Shown here piece by piece: positions 56,485 to 64,000 of a DNA stretch of 64,000 nt (position 1 is the first letter of the stretch; each line of letters begins with the position of its first letter). Under the pieces are notes generated by a model. The model had not been told where the DNA came from. It worked only from the letters and a program-made list of their open reading frames with translations, and did not search any database. The translations under genes and the position numbers were made by a program. Source of the DNA: Eremothecium cymbalariae DBVPG#7215 (Eukaryota > Ascomycota > Saccharomycetes > Saccharomycetales > Saccharomycetaceae); contig NC_016456.1 in assembly GCF_000235365.1 (NCBI RefSeq), positions 558,001-622,000 on the forward strand, given 5' to 3'.

Positions 56485-58602
56485 CTAATCATCATCTCTA
56501 TCAGATGCGACGGCATCACTGAGTTCAATATCTTCTTCTTGAGATTTCTGATCTTCTTCTTCTAAGGATTCTCTTAAAATACGTGCTTTTTCTTCCTTAA
56601 CTTCACGTTGTATAACGACATAAGCACCTAAAGGAGTGGATTCCCATGGGAGCTCATTTAAGAATCTTTCGACTTCAACCCTATTAGTGGGGCCAAAGTC
56701 AATTTTTGATCTCTTCTGGATGATAAAATCATTGTTTTGCTTCAATTTATCAATTAAAATTGTTAGCATCTTGTTGAACTTGATATTTTTGGATGTCTTC
56801 ATATAACGACGCAGGGAAATAATCGTTGGGGTGGTGAGCTCTGGGAACGATACACTCTTAGCATATAGCACATAAAATTCAGCCAACAGTTCGACAACTT
56901 GTTCAGCAAGACCATCTTGATAAATTCTGGTGCCTAGATAGGCTTGATTACACTTGATGTTATTGTCAAAGTCAAACGCTGCTAGTGTAGAATGTTTCTT
57001 TGGGGCCTTGGTAAAGGCAGTTGATGATAGAGTTTCCGATAACAACGGGTAGATAGGAATGTAGACGCCGGCGTTTTGTGAAAGCCTGATTAAAGACCTA
57101 ATTAAATAGAACCTTAATGGGAAAAATTGAGCAGTTGGGATTAATCTAATAACGCCTAGTGTGACTTGGATTAAAGGATAGATCAGTTGTCTTAGGGACG
57201 ATTCTTTGCCATTTTCCTTCTCTGGGTTACATTGGAACGATAACACACGGGACCAAAAATCCAATGAATGACAGAATTGCCAATTGTATACAATTTTGTA
57301 GGCTTCTGCTGAGTTGGTTTTCGATGGCTTTTTAGTGGAACCATTGATTGAGTTCCTCAAGTGTATAGCTAATTGTCGAATGTACTCAAATCCAATTTGA
57401 TAGCCCAAGACGGGATCGACTCCAAATAATTCGGCAGAGGAGTTCTTTTGGAAGTTAATTAATGGCATGGTACGAATATTGGTCTTACGACAGGATTTCA
57501 CAAACGTGGAATAGGTAGTTTTCAAGACCAATCCCAGTATTGATTTTTTGAATTCCCTAGAAGAGTTATTCAAAAATGCAAATGTAGCAATTTGCGTTTC
57601 GACATCCTTTGTAGTAGACCAAATATAGACTATCGACTGAATTAATTCCTTCAAGAGTTTTCTGTAGGACAGGAAATATGGTAATAGCTGGTAAGTAGAA
57701 TGCAAAACTAATACTGCAGTTTCGGTATTTGTAATATCTTGCAGCAAAGTTATCAAAGAAGGTGCATGTGCTTTCATAACAGATGATAACCTAGTCACTG
57801 TTGAATTTGAAGGTAGGGTCCTTGCATTCTTTGAAAGTTTGTATGGTGTCAATTTTTGAATAGCCTCAGGAAGATCTTTCAATACAGTAAACATTAGCTC
57901 TTGAAACACCTTTTCATCCATGACAGAAAATTTGTACGTTTCAGCAGCACCTTCCTGATTAACATTAACAGCTGCTTTAAAAGCAGAACAAATGTTTCTG
58001 ATTGACTTGATATTTGGTTTGTTAGTCAACTGTCCCTTCAACTTTTTTAGAAGAGCATGATTAAGCTCTAATTGTTCATCCTTGGTATTGGCAGGCTTCG
58101 ATTTGTTACCCTTACCACCCACTTCTTCTTCCTGCTCCGCCTCCTCATCATCATCATCGTCACCAGAAATTCCATCGAGAGGATTACTACCATTGAATTC
58201 TAATAGATCCTTATCATTTTCTTGCAAGTATTTATAGAATTCGGGGTCTTTCTCTGCTAGATCTCCCATATCAGCCTCCATATCTTCATCAGAAGAAGAT
58301 CCTTCATCTTCAGCAGACTCCTCCTCTTTAGAACCCTTCAATTTCTTGTCTATCTTTGGCAATTCAAATCCACCATCAAAAAACTTTTGAACACTCATAT
58401 CCTTGAACACTTCTTCCTTCGAAGATTTCATTAACTTTTGTTCATCCTTAGTCAATGCAAGTGCTCTTTTCTCATCATCTGATTTATTACCCCTACGACC
58501 ATGAATCTTTTGGTTATGCGCTTTCACTTTTTTCCTGTGTTCCAAAGTATGCTTCAAATGCTTACTTTGGAACTTCTTAGTAGCCTTGGATACCCCACCC
58601 AT
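56485..58602 (-). CDS. NOC2: Ribosome-assembly factor Noc2
   Basis: 705 residues (710 in S. cerevisiae) from the ATG at 58602. It opens [29 protein letters not shown], closely like Noc2, then has an acidic low-complexity part ([33 protein letters not shown]). The Noc2 core repeats follow, with [22 protein letters not shown] and [15 protein letters not shown]. Noc2 pairs with Noc1 or Noc3 to move and mature pre-60S particles from nucleolus to nucleoplasm. A PAC palindrome and RRPE in the shared promoter fit the ribosome biogenesis regulon. Synteny is YOR206. Confidence 0.96.
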   Translation of the reverse strand: MGGVSKATKKFQSKHLKHTLEHRKKVKAHNQKIHGRRGNKSDDEKRALALTKDEQKLMKSSKEEVFKDMSVQKFFDGGFELPKIDKKLKGSKEEESAEDEGSSSDEDMEADMGDLAEKDPEFYKYLQENDKDLLEFNGSNPLDGISGDDDDDEEAEQEEEVGGKGNKSKPANTKDEQLELNHALLKKLKGQLTNKPNIKSIRNICSAFKAAVNVNQEGAAETYKFSVMDEKVFQELMFTVLKDLPEAIQKLTPYKLSKNARTLPSNSTVTRLSSVMKAHAPSLITLLQDITNTETAVLVLHSTYQLLPYFLSYRKLLKELIQSIVYIWSTTKDVETQIATFAFLNNSSREFKKSILGLVLKTTYSTFVKSCRKTNIRTMPLINFQKNSSAELFGVDPVLGYQIGFEYIRQLAIHLRNSINGSTKKPSKTNSAEAYKIVYNWQFCHSLDFWSRVLSFQCNPEKENGKESSLRQLIYPLIQVTLGVIRLIPTAQFFPLRFYLIRSLIRLSQNAGVYIPIYPLLSETLSSTAFTKAPKKHSTLAAFDFDNNIKCNQAYLGTRIYQDGLAEQVVELLAEFYVLYAKSVSFPELTTPTIISLRRYMKTSKNIKFNKMLTILIDKLKQNNDFIIQKRSKIDFGPTNRVEVERFLNELPWESTPLGAYVVIQREVKEEKARILRESLEEEDQKSQEEDIELSDAVASDRDDD

Positions 58603-58674
58603 TGTTTATTGATTCTTACAAGACCCTAAATTGTCAGTTACACCATATTCTAGAGGTCAAATATGGTTCTTAAA

Positions 58675-58692
58675 AGCTCATCGCGATGAGCT
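58675..58692. promoter_or_regulatory. Palindromic PAC box between NOC2 and GEP3
   Basis: AGCTCATCGCGATGAGCT is an 18-bp perfect palindrome with the full PAC motif (GCGATGAGCT) on each strand. It lies 73-90 bp upstream of the NOC2 ATG. Confidence 0.9.
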
Positions 58693-58715
58693 ATATAATG
58701 TTCAAAAGACGAATT

Positions 58716-58728
58716 TGAAAAAATTTTC
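58716..58728. promoter_or_regulatory. RRPE element between NOC2 and GEP3
   Basis: TGAAAAAATTTTC matches the RRPE (Stb3) motif. It lies just beyond the PAC palindrome seen from NOC2, the same RRPE-PAC-ATG order as at DED1, RET1 and DRS1. Confidence 0.8.
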
Positions 58729-58882
58729 GAGAATTTCTTTTTTCGTGTATTATGACATGGAATTTCTCCAGCGTACCGAATTGAAGATCAAGAATAGTGA
58801 TTTAACAGTGATATTCAAGAGCGTTCATAGGATATCAGGGCTATCAGAGGGCCTATTCAAGGCTTTAGGTTGGTTAATAAGG

Positions 58883-60529
58883 ATGCTGAGGACTGGATTT
58901 CAGTTAAGACAATTTGAACGAAGTATTTCTTGTAAGTTATGTGGGATCGCTTTACAAATTAAGTCTCCAAAATTAAGTGGATACTATTTGAAACCCAAAC
59001 CTAAGCAGAAAGCGAAGGCATCAACTTTGGAGGATGTGAAGTACCTGTTATTCGGTCAAGACATGCATAGAATCAAGGAGAAGAGTTCTTTGCCCTCAAG
59101 ATCAGATGTTATAAGTAAATTCGATGACCGTCCCACTTGTAAGAGATGCTTTGATGCTCAAAATCAGAATGAATATTCCCTTGAAGAATTCCAAAGTCAG
59201 ACGTTCAAAGATATCAGTAAATATATCCCCCAGTGTGCTAGCATATACCATGTTGTTCCAATGGTTGATTTTCCTTTAAATGTAGACAAGATTTTATTAG
59301 AGAACAAGGAGAATACGAATTATTTGTTACTATCAAAGGGTGACCAAATAATGGCGCAAAGCTCTACACTAGCACAGCCAACCCAGGAGTTTTTTCATGA
59401 GTACTTTAAGAAGCACCTGGGGATTAATTTGAAGAAGGTGGTAGCATTTTCAAGTCCAAAAAATTGGAATATAGCGATTGTGAATAGTGCGTTATCGAAA
59501 GAGTCGTACTTTGTTGGTCATCCAAATGCTGGGAAATCATCTCTGATCAATGCTCTAATAAAAAATAACCCTTGCATGGGTTATAGAATGGAAGAGGATA
59601 AACCAACTGCTGAGTTAAATACAGAATCATTGGGACCTGATAAAATGAGCAGAAGGAAGCACTATCTGCTGAATAAAGCCGGTGTTAGTTATCTTCCAAA
59701 TTTTACGAGGAGCATACAATCGTATAGCTTTGGGAATAAGGTCGTCCATGACCTGCCAGGATATATGGACGATATTGATAGTGCTGCATATGATAGAATT
59801 ATTGCAAAGAACTTTTTACAAAGGATAAGAAAGACTGCAGGTTTTGATACGTCCAAGTTGAAGAAGCAGTCCTATGTTTCTATAACGGGAAGTGAAGAAG
59901 GGAGATGTTTAACGATTAGTGGGTTAATATACCTCGTACCGCCTCCAGGCACAGTCAACCAAGTGATATCTTACATTCCAGGCCGTATAGCTAAATATCA
60001 TAATTTTGAAAAGGGATTAGAAGTTATAAAGAATGTCAATGTAAATGAATCGCACCCGCAGGCACAGTTTGTGGAAGTCACTAAAGTTCTTACCGAAAAA
60101 GCCGAATTTGTTAGGCATATCATTCCACCATTCAGAGGAAGTATTGAAATTGTGTTCAAAGATATCGGATACTTGCAACTTAGATCAACGGGTAAATACG
60201 AGTTCAAAGGTCTTTATGAAATATGGGTTCCAAAAGCCATTAAAGTTTGTGTGAGGGAACCTCTAAAGAAGTTGATAGAACAATCTCATCACGAGTACAA
60301 GGAGTCAAAGGGTAAGACCCCATTGATATCTAGAAATAGAGTAATCTTCTCATCTACTTATCCTATGTCTCCCACTGAGGATGCAACGCTAGACAAGATT
60401 AGAGATATGTTCTTAGAGCGTACCAAAAAAGATACTATGGCTAGAAAGCAATTAAATAGCGATCCAATCGCTACTCTTTCGAAGAAAGAACTCGCAACAC
60501 GCAATTTGTACTGGTATTACGTTTGGTAA
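58883..60529 (+). CDS. GEP3: Mitochondrial GTPase Gep3/Mtg3 (15S rRNA processing)
   Basis: The frame is open from 58631, but only from a TTG, and that stretch contains the NOC2/GEP3 promoter elements. The ATG at 58883 (MLRTGFQLRQFERSISCKLCG) gives 548 residues, close to 556 in S. cerevisiae, and looks like a mitochondrial targeting start. A zinc-like CKLCG...CKRC pair lies near the N-terminus. The GTPase is circularly permuted: the G4-G5 region comes first, then the P-loop GHPNAGKSSLINAL. The C-terminus ends NLYWYYVW, matching Gep3. It acts on 15S rRNA and the small mitoribosomal subunit. An ATG at 58757 is a less likely start. Synteny is YOR205. Confidence 0.9.
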   Translation: MLRTGFQLRQFERSISCKLCGIALQIKSPKLSGYYLKPKPKQKAKASTLEDVKYLLFGQDMHRIKEKSSLPSRSDVISKFDDRPTCKRCFDAQNQNEYSLEEFQSQTFKDISKYIPQCASIYHVVPMVDFPLNVDKILLENKENTNYLLLSKGDQIMAQSSTLAQPTQEFFHEYFKKHLGINLKKVVAFSSPKNWNIAIVNSALSKESYFVGHPNAGKSSLINALIKNNPCMGYRMEEDKPTAELNTESLGPDKMSRRKHYLLNKAGVSYLPNFTRSIQSYSFGNKVVHDLPGYMDDIDSAAYDRIIAKNFLQRIRKTAGFDTSKLKKQSYVSITGSEEGRCLTISGLIYLVPPPGTVNQVISYIPGRIAKYHNFEKGLEVIKNVNVNESHPQAQFVEVTKVLTEKAEFVRHIIPPFRGSIEIVFKDIGYLQLRSTGKYEFKGLYEIWVPKAIKVCVREPLKKLIEQSHHEYKESKGKTPLISRNRVIFSSTYPMSPTEDATLDKIRDMFLERTKKDTMARKQLNSDPIATLSKKELATRNLYWYYVW

Positions 60530-60932
60530 GTGAAACATTCCTATATTCATTATCCTCTTTTGGAAAACCTATTCTTTAGGATCTGTACATGTATTTTTAC
60601 TTCCTGTAGGTAGCATCTCATCGTCATGTGAGGTCTAAAATTTGTATATAGTTTTGAAGATGTTGTAGAACAAGCATTATGCATCTAGAAGTCAATTGTA
60701 TGAATGGTGATAACCACATATGCTTTTCTAATGCCTCATATATTACCAACATACTAGAAGATGTCAACGTTGTCTTACTTTTCCCAAAGAGTTGACCGCC
60801 CGACATAAAGGAATTTGCGTGCAGTACAACTAACGCACAACCCCACCTCCAAAATAGATAATCAACCATAATACATGCATAAATATAAATAAACTTTGCT
60901 TATAATAAAGGGACAAGACTCATTGATACGCG
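60530..60932. other. Intergenic region GEP3-VPS30
   Basis: About 400 bp between two genes on the same strand. An 81-codon minus-strand ORF (60624-60869) was considered but not accepted. Confidence 0.5.
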
Positions 60933-62291
60933 ATGAACGGGGCGTGTTTTAAATGCCAAAGCTGTCAGTGTCCAATCGACATTGATATATCTCTTATGGA
61001 TTTATCATTGGCTCAGCGAGATATGATTATCAATTCTGGTGGTGAATTAGTGAACAACGCTACAACATACAAGATTCCTCACGATAGATATATACGTTTG
61101 AATCAAGTTAAAAGACTTTCGGATCAGGCTGCTGCTTCATTATCAGGTCCATCTGAGTCATATGTTTTTCTGAATACAAATGAATCAAGTCTTCAACCCT
61201 CCAGGATAATCGATGAGGAGAGTGGGGAGGATGATGATGACGACGATCGCACAAAAACTTTGTCTTCGAACATACAGAACTTAACCAATATCTTCCGTAT
61301 TTTATCGTCAAAAAGTAATATTGACTATCCTATATGTCAAGTTTGCTGTGAGTTGCTGATGCAGAAGCTAAAGGTTGAGTATGAAGATGCTATCAAAAAG
61401 CGTAATTCGTACTCGGAGTTTGTTGTGAGGTTAGAGAAACAAAAGGAGAAAGAAGATGGTACCGAATTAAAATCTAGTAAAACCTCAAATGTTAATCCAC
61501 TCGCGGAGAAAAACGACCTTATTGCCAAGTTGGTTGCTCTTGAAGAGGAAAATGATAACTTAGACAGGGAGATCGAAGATGTCGAACAACAGCTACTAAA
61601 GAAAGAAGAAACTGAAACTGAAAACATCATAAAGCAAAATCTAAAAGATCTCGAGCATATCTATTTTATAAGGGACGCTCAATCCTTAAAGAACCAATAC
61701 GAACTGACGTTGAACAATTTGGATAGGCTAAGAAAAACAAATATCTTCAACGAAACCTTCCGTATTTCACACAGCGGACCCTTTGGAACCATCAATGGTC
61801 TCCGTCTAGGTGGCTTCAGTCAGGTTCGTGTTCCATGGCAAGAAGTAAATGCGGCTATGGGCCAACTTATCCTATTACTTGCCACCATAGCAAATAAAAT
61901 ACATTACGAACTGGACAACTACAAACTAAAACCTCTCGGCTCCTACTCGAAGGTCGAACATTACGACCAACGTGAACAGAAATGGATAGTACATAACGCA
62001 TTCAGCAACGATGAATTCAAACTCGGCAAATTCTTCCACAAAGAAACATCCCTAGACAAGGCTTTAGAGTGCATAATAGCCATTGTAGACCAGATTGCCA
62101 AAAAGATATCCGCCTTTTCCAGAGACCATAATGGCGCCATGGAACTACCTTATATCATGCACCGAGACAAAATCAACAACATATCAATAAAGCTGATGGG
62201 CAGCGACCCGACCGTAGAATGGACTACTGCATGTAAGTTCCTGCTCACGAATGCGAAATGGCTTCTGGCCTTCTCGTCTCAGGTGACGTAA
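60933..62291 (+). CDS. VPS30: Vps30/Atg6 (Beclin 1), PI3-kinase complex subunit
   Basis: 452 residues from the ATG at 60933, shorter than S. cerevisiae Vps30 (557), with the loss mostly in the N-terminal third. CFKCQSCQCPIDI opens the protein and a second Cys pair (CQVCCELL) precedes the central coiled coil (about residues 150-260, LEEENDNLDREIEDVEQQL). The BARA domain follows, with FRISHSGPFGTINGLRLG and VPWQEVNAAMGQLILLLATI. Vps30 is shared by the Vps34 complexes I (autophagy) and II (vacuolar sorting). Synteny is YPL120; it is the last gene of the inverted block. Confidence 0.94.
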   Translation: MNGACFKCQSCQCPIDIDISLMDLSLAQRDMIINSGGELVNNATTYKIPHDRYIRLNQVKRLSDQAAASLSGPSESYVFLNTNESSLQPSRIIDEESGEDDDDDDRTKTLSSNIQNLTNIFRILSSKSNIDYPICQVCCELLMQKLKVEYEDAIKKRNSYSEFVVRLEKQKEKEDGTELKSSKTSNVNPLAEKNDLIAKLVALEEENDNLDREIEDVEQQLLKKEETETENIIKQNLKDLEHIYFIRDAQSLKNQYELTLNNLDRLRKTNIFNETFRISHSGPFGTINGLRLGGFSQVRVPWQEVNAAMGQLILLLATIANKIHYELDNYKLKPLGSYSKVEHYDQREQKWIVHNAFSNDEFKLGKFFHKETSLDKALECIIAIVDQIAKKISAFSRDHNGAMELPYIMHRDKINNISIKLMGSDPTVEWTTACKFLLTNAKWLLAFSSQVT

Positions 62292-62701
62292 TAACAGCTT
62301 TTCTTCTAGAGGCATTATTCATTTCGGAAAATATGTTAAATTCCTATTTCGGAATACTAATTGATAATTTTTCGATACTATCTGGTCTTCCTGCATAATG
62401 TGATCTCTAGTATAGTTGAAATCTTTAATTATATCTAGTTTTAATGGAATATATTACGGGAATTAGAAATTGTTTGACAAAAGTAATAACCAACTTTCCA
62501 ATTGCATCAGATACAAAATTTTCAAAAGTGAATTTTGACGTGAAAAAACCGTTACTGTCGCAAAACGGAATATATTCTAAATTAACTATTAATTTTAGAG
62601 ACCAGAAAGGAAACAGGAAAGCTTATTGAATCTTCATATAGTGTAGATATAGTTGTGCAACAATTGGAATCAGTGTGAAGGAGGATTTTTTACTGTAAGG
62701 T
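62292..62701. other. Intergenic region VPS30 to RNR-like gene (inversion breakpoint)
   Basis: About 410 bp containing two copies of ATTTCGGAA (about 62330-62353) and a TGACGTAA next to the VPS30 stop. A 61-codon ORF (62444-62629) is not RNR-like and is not accepted. No exon that could supply the missing ATP-cone start was found. Confidence 0.55.
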
Positions 62702-64000
62702 ATGGCTAATGGAAGCAAGATGTTGGACAAGGAAACGCTGAGTAAATCGTTGACCAAATTAGCATATGGGTTGCACATAGAATATATGAATATCGATGAA
62801 GCTGTGCATAAAATTATGGTTGGAATACCCGAAGGGGTAATGGAGCGGGAGTTGACAATGTATATTGGTGAGAGTCTTGCAGCATTGACGACGCAGCATC
62901 CAGATTTTTCTATACTTGCAGCTAGAATTGAGGTTGCTGAATTACATGGGAGGCTAGCAGGGTTGAAGTTCACTGATAATTTGAGCCTTTTGGTTGCTTC
63001 AGTGCCAAAGGAAGGTGTTACAGGAGAAGGAGAAGATGAAGAACACCCACGGAAACGTCAAGCTAGATCCAGTAATAGAAATGCAAGAATGAAACCACTG
63101 ATAAGCAAGGAATTCTACGAGATGGCTATGAAGCATAAGGATATTATTAATGAAGCAATTGATAGTAGCCGTGATTACCATTTTAGCTATTTTGGATGGA
63201 AGACACTTTGTAAGTCATATTTGTTGAAGAAAGATGGATTAGTTCATGAGACGCCGCAGCAGTTGTTTATGAGGGTAGCTTTGGCGATCCATGGGCCATT
63301 TGATGATATTGATTCTGTAATAGAGACTTACAATCTAATGTCAAAAAAGTTTTTTATCCATGCATCTCCAACTTTGTTTAATGCAGGAACAGTCCATCAA
63401 TATTTGTCGTCATGTTTTCTTTTAGGAATCATCGATGATTCAATCGATGGAATTTATGAGACCTTACAGAAGTCGGCATTAATTTCGAAGGCGTCTGGGG
63501 GACTGGGAATCCATGTGTCAACTGTTAGAGGCAGCGGAGCACTAATTTCTGGATCTAATGGAACATCTAATGGATTAGTACCCATGTTACGTGTTTTCAA
63601 TAGTACTGCAAGGTATGTGGATCAAGGAGGTAACAAGAGACCTGGTGCTTTTTGTATCTATTTGGAGCCTTGGCACTCAGATATATTTGATTTCTTACAG
63701 ATGAGAAAGAACCATGGCAATGAAGAGATGCGTGCTAGAGATTTATTTTATGGTTTATGGATTCCCGATCTATTTATGAGACGTGTCGAGGAAAATAAAG
63801 ATTGGTCTTTGTTTTCTCCCGATGAGGCCCCTGGTCTCTCTGATTGTTACGGTAAAGAGTTTGATGAGTTGTATGAGAGTTATGAAAGAGAGTTAGTCCC
63901 CATGAAACGGGTTAAAGCTCAAAAAGTGTGGCGTGAGATTTTGCAATCGCAAACAGAGACCGGAGGGCCATTTATGCTTTATAAGGATGCATGCAACCAG
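62702..64000 (+). CDS. Divergent ribonucleotide reductase large subunit (Rnr1/Rnr3-like), N-terminal 433 residues
   Basis: An in-frame TAA lies two codons before the ATG at 62702; the frame is open to the right edge. The class I large-subunit core is clear: NAGTVHQYLSSCFLLG with the conserved redox Cys (residue 238, Cys218 in S. cerevisiae Rnr1), NGTSNGLVPMLRVFN, and ARYVDQGGNKRPGAFCIYLEPWHSDIFDF (specificity loop 2). LWIPDLFMRRVEEN, APGLSDCYG and the end YKDACNQ follow. The thiyl-radical motif would come just after the window. The protein differs from Rnr1: its start MANGSKMLDKE replaces the VYKRDGRKE strand of the ATP-cone, and an extra basic-acidic insert (about residues 105-130) follows. 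It should reduce ribonucleoside diphosphates if the rest is intact. It is not expected in this YOR/YPL position. Confidence 0.85.
   Translation, partial: MANGSKMLDKETLSKSLTKLAYGLHIEYMNIDEAVHKIMVGIPEGVMERELTMYIGESLAALTTQHPDFSILAARIEVAELHGRLAGLKFTDNLSLLVASVPKEGVTGEGEDEEHPRKRQARSSNRNARMKPLISKEFYEMAMKHKDIINEAIDSSRDYHFSYFGWKTLCKSYLLKKDGLVHETPQQLFMRVALAIHGPFDDIDSVIETYNLMSKKFFIHASPTLFNAGTVHQYLSSCFLLGIIDDSIDGIYETLQKSALISKASGGLGIHVSTVRGSGALISGSNGTSNGLVPMLRVFNSTARYVDQGGNKRPGAFCIYLEPWHSDIFDFLQMRKNHGNEEMRARDLFYGLWIPDLFMRRVEENKDWSLFSPDEAPGLSDCYGKEFDELYESYERELVPMKRVKAQKVWREILQSQTETGGPFMLYKDACNQ

Noticed and set aside
58631..58882. 84-residue N-terminal extension of GEP3
   Set aside because: It would start at TTG and overlaps PAC and RRPE promoter elements; the ATG at 58883 matches the family length and looks like a targeting signal.
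60624..60869. 81-codon minus-strand ORF between GEP3 and VPS30
   Set aside because: Starts at a real ATG, but I see no family resemblance, domain or regulatory signal. Small kinetochore (DASH) subunits were considered and do not match.
62292..62400. Possible point centromere (TTCGGAA near AT-rich DNA)
   Set aside because: No CDEI-type box at the right distance and no full CDEIII consensus.

Overview
This is a nuclear segment from a budding yeast of the Saccharomycetaceae that did not descend from the whole-genome duplication. Genes are compact and nearly intron-free. Almost every protein is close in sequence and length to a Saccharomyces cerevisiae protein. The gene order interleaves pairs of S. 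cerevisiae chromosome arms. The left 27 kb alternates YLL and YJL genes: RTT109 (YLL002), PRE3 (YJL001), SFI1 (YLL003), OST1 (YJL002), ORC3 (YLL004), COX16 (YJL003), SPO75, MMM1, LMO1 and DRS1 (YLL005-008), SYS1 and CYR1 (YJL004-005), COX17 (YLL009). The right half alternates YOR and YPL genes. That is the order expected before the duplication. Systematic names are from memory; the species cannot be fixed from the sequence alone.

Layout. 1-27 kb: the conserved YLL/YJL block. About 27.5-30 kb: MEU1 and POM34, neighbours in S. cerevisiae as well (YLR017/YLR018). About 30.5-31.2 kb: a short accessory stretch with a 42-residue Cys-rich metallothionein and an unrecognised 78-residue ORF with a possible myristoylation start. 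31.8-49 kb: HOS3, MCA1, BFR1, IDI1, MRM1, HIS3, MRP51, an amino-acid permease and DED1. 50-62.3 kb: TFB2, RET1, MEI5, NOC2, GEP3 and VPS30, in the order and orientation opposite to that predicted from S. cerevisiae, so a roughly 12 kb inversion. 62.7 kb to the end: a divergent ribonucleotide reductase large subunit cut off by the window edge.

Regulation that can be read. A proteasome-associated (Rpn4-type) element lies before PRE3, a Gcn4 site before HIS3, an Ndt80-type middle sporulation element before SPO75, and a perfect Ume6 URS1 inside the start of MEI5. The ribosome-biogenesis-type genes DRS1, DED1 and RET1 share an ordered CACGTG-RRPE-PAC module, and NOC2/GEP3 share a palindromic PAC plus RRPE. 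PRE3 keeps a spliceosomal intron between the codon for its catalytic threonine and most of the protein.

Four genes (LMO1, DRS1, POM34, TFB2) are each interrupted by one frameshift at a homopolymer run. Two of these are essential in S. cerevisiae and the shifts go in both directions, so base-calling errors are the likeliest cause.

The strongest unexplained structure is a GC-rich array of five consecutive, unrelated, near-perfect hairpins, four with 4-nt loops, in 258 bp between BFR1 and IDI1. The second is the RNR-like protein, which has lost the start of its allosteric ATP-cone.
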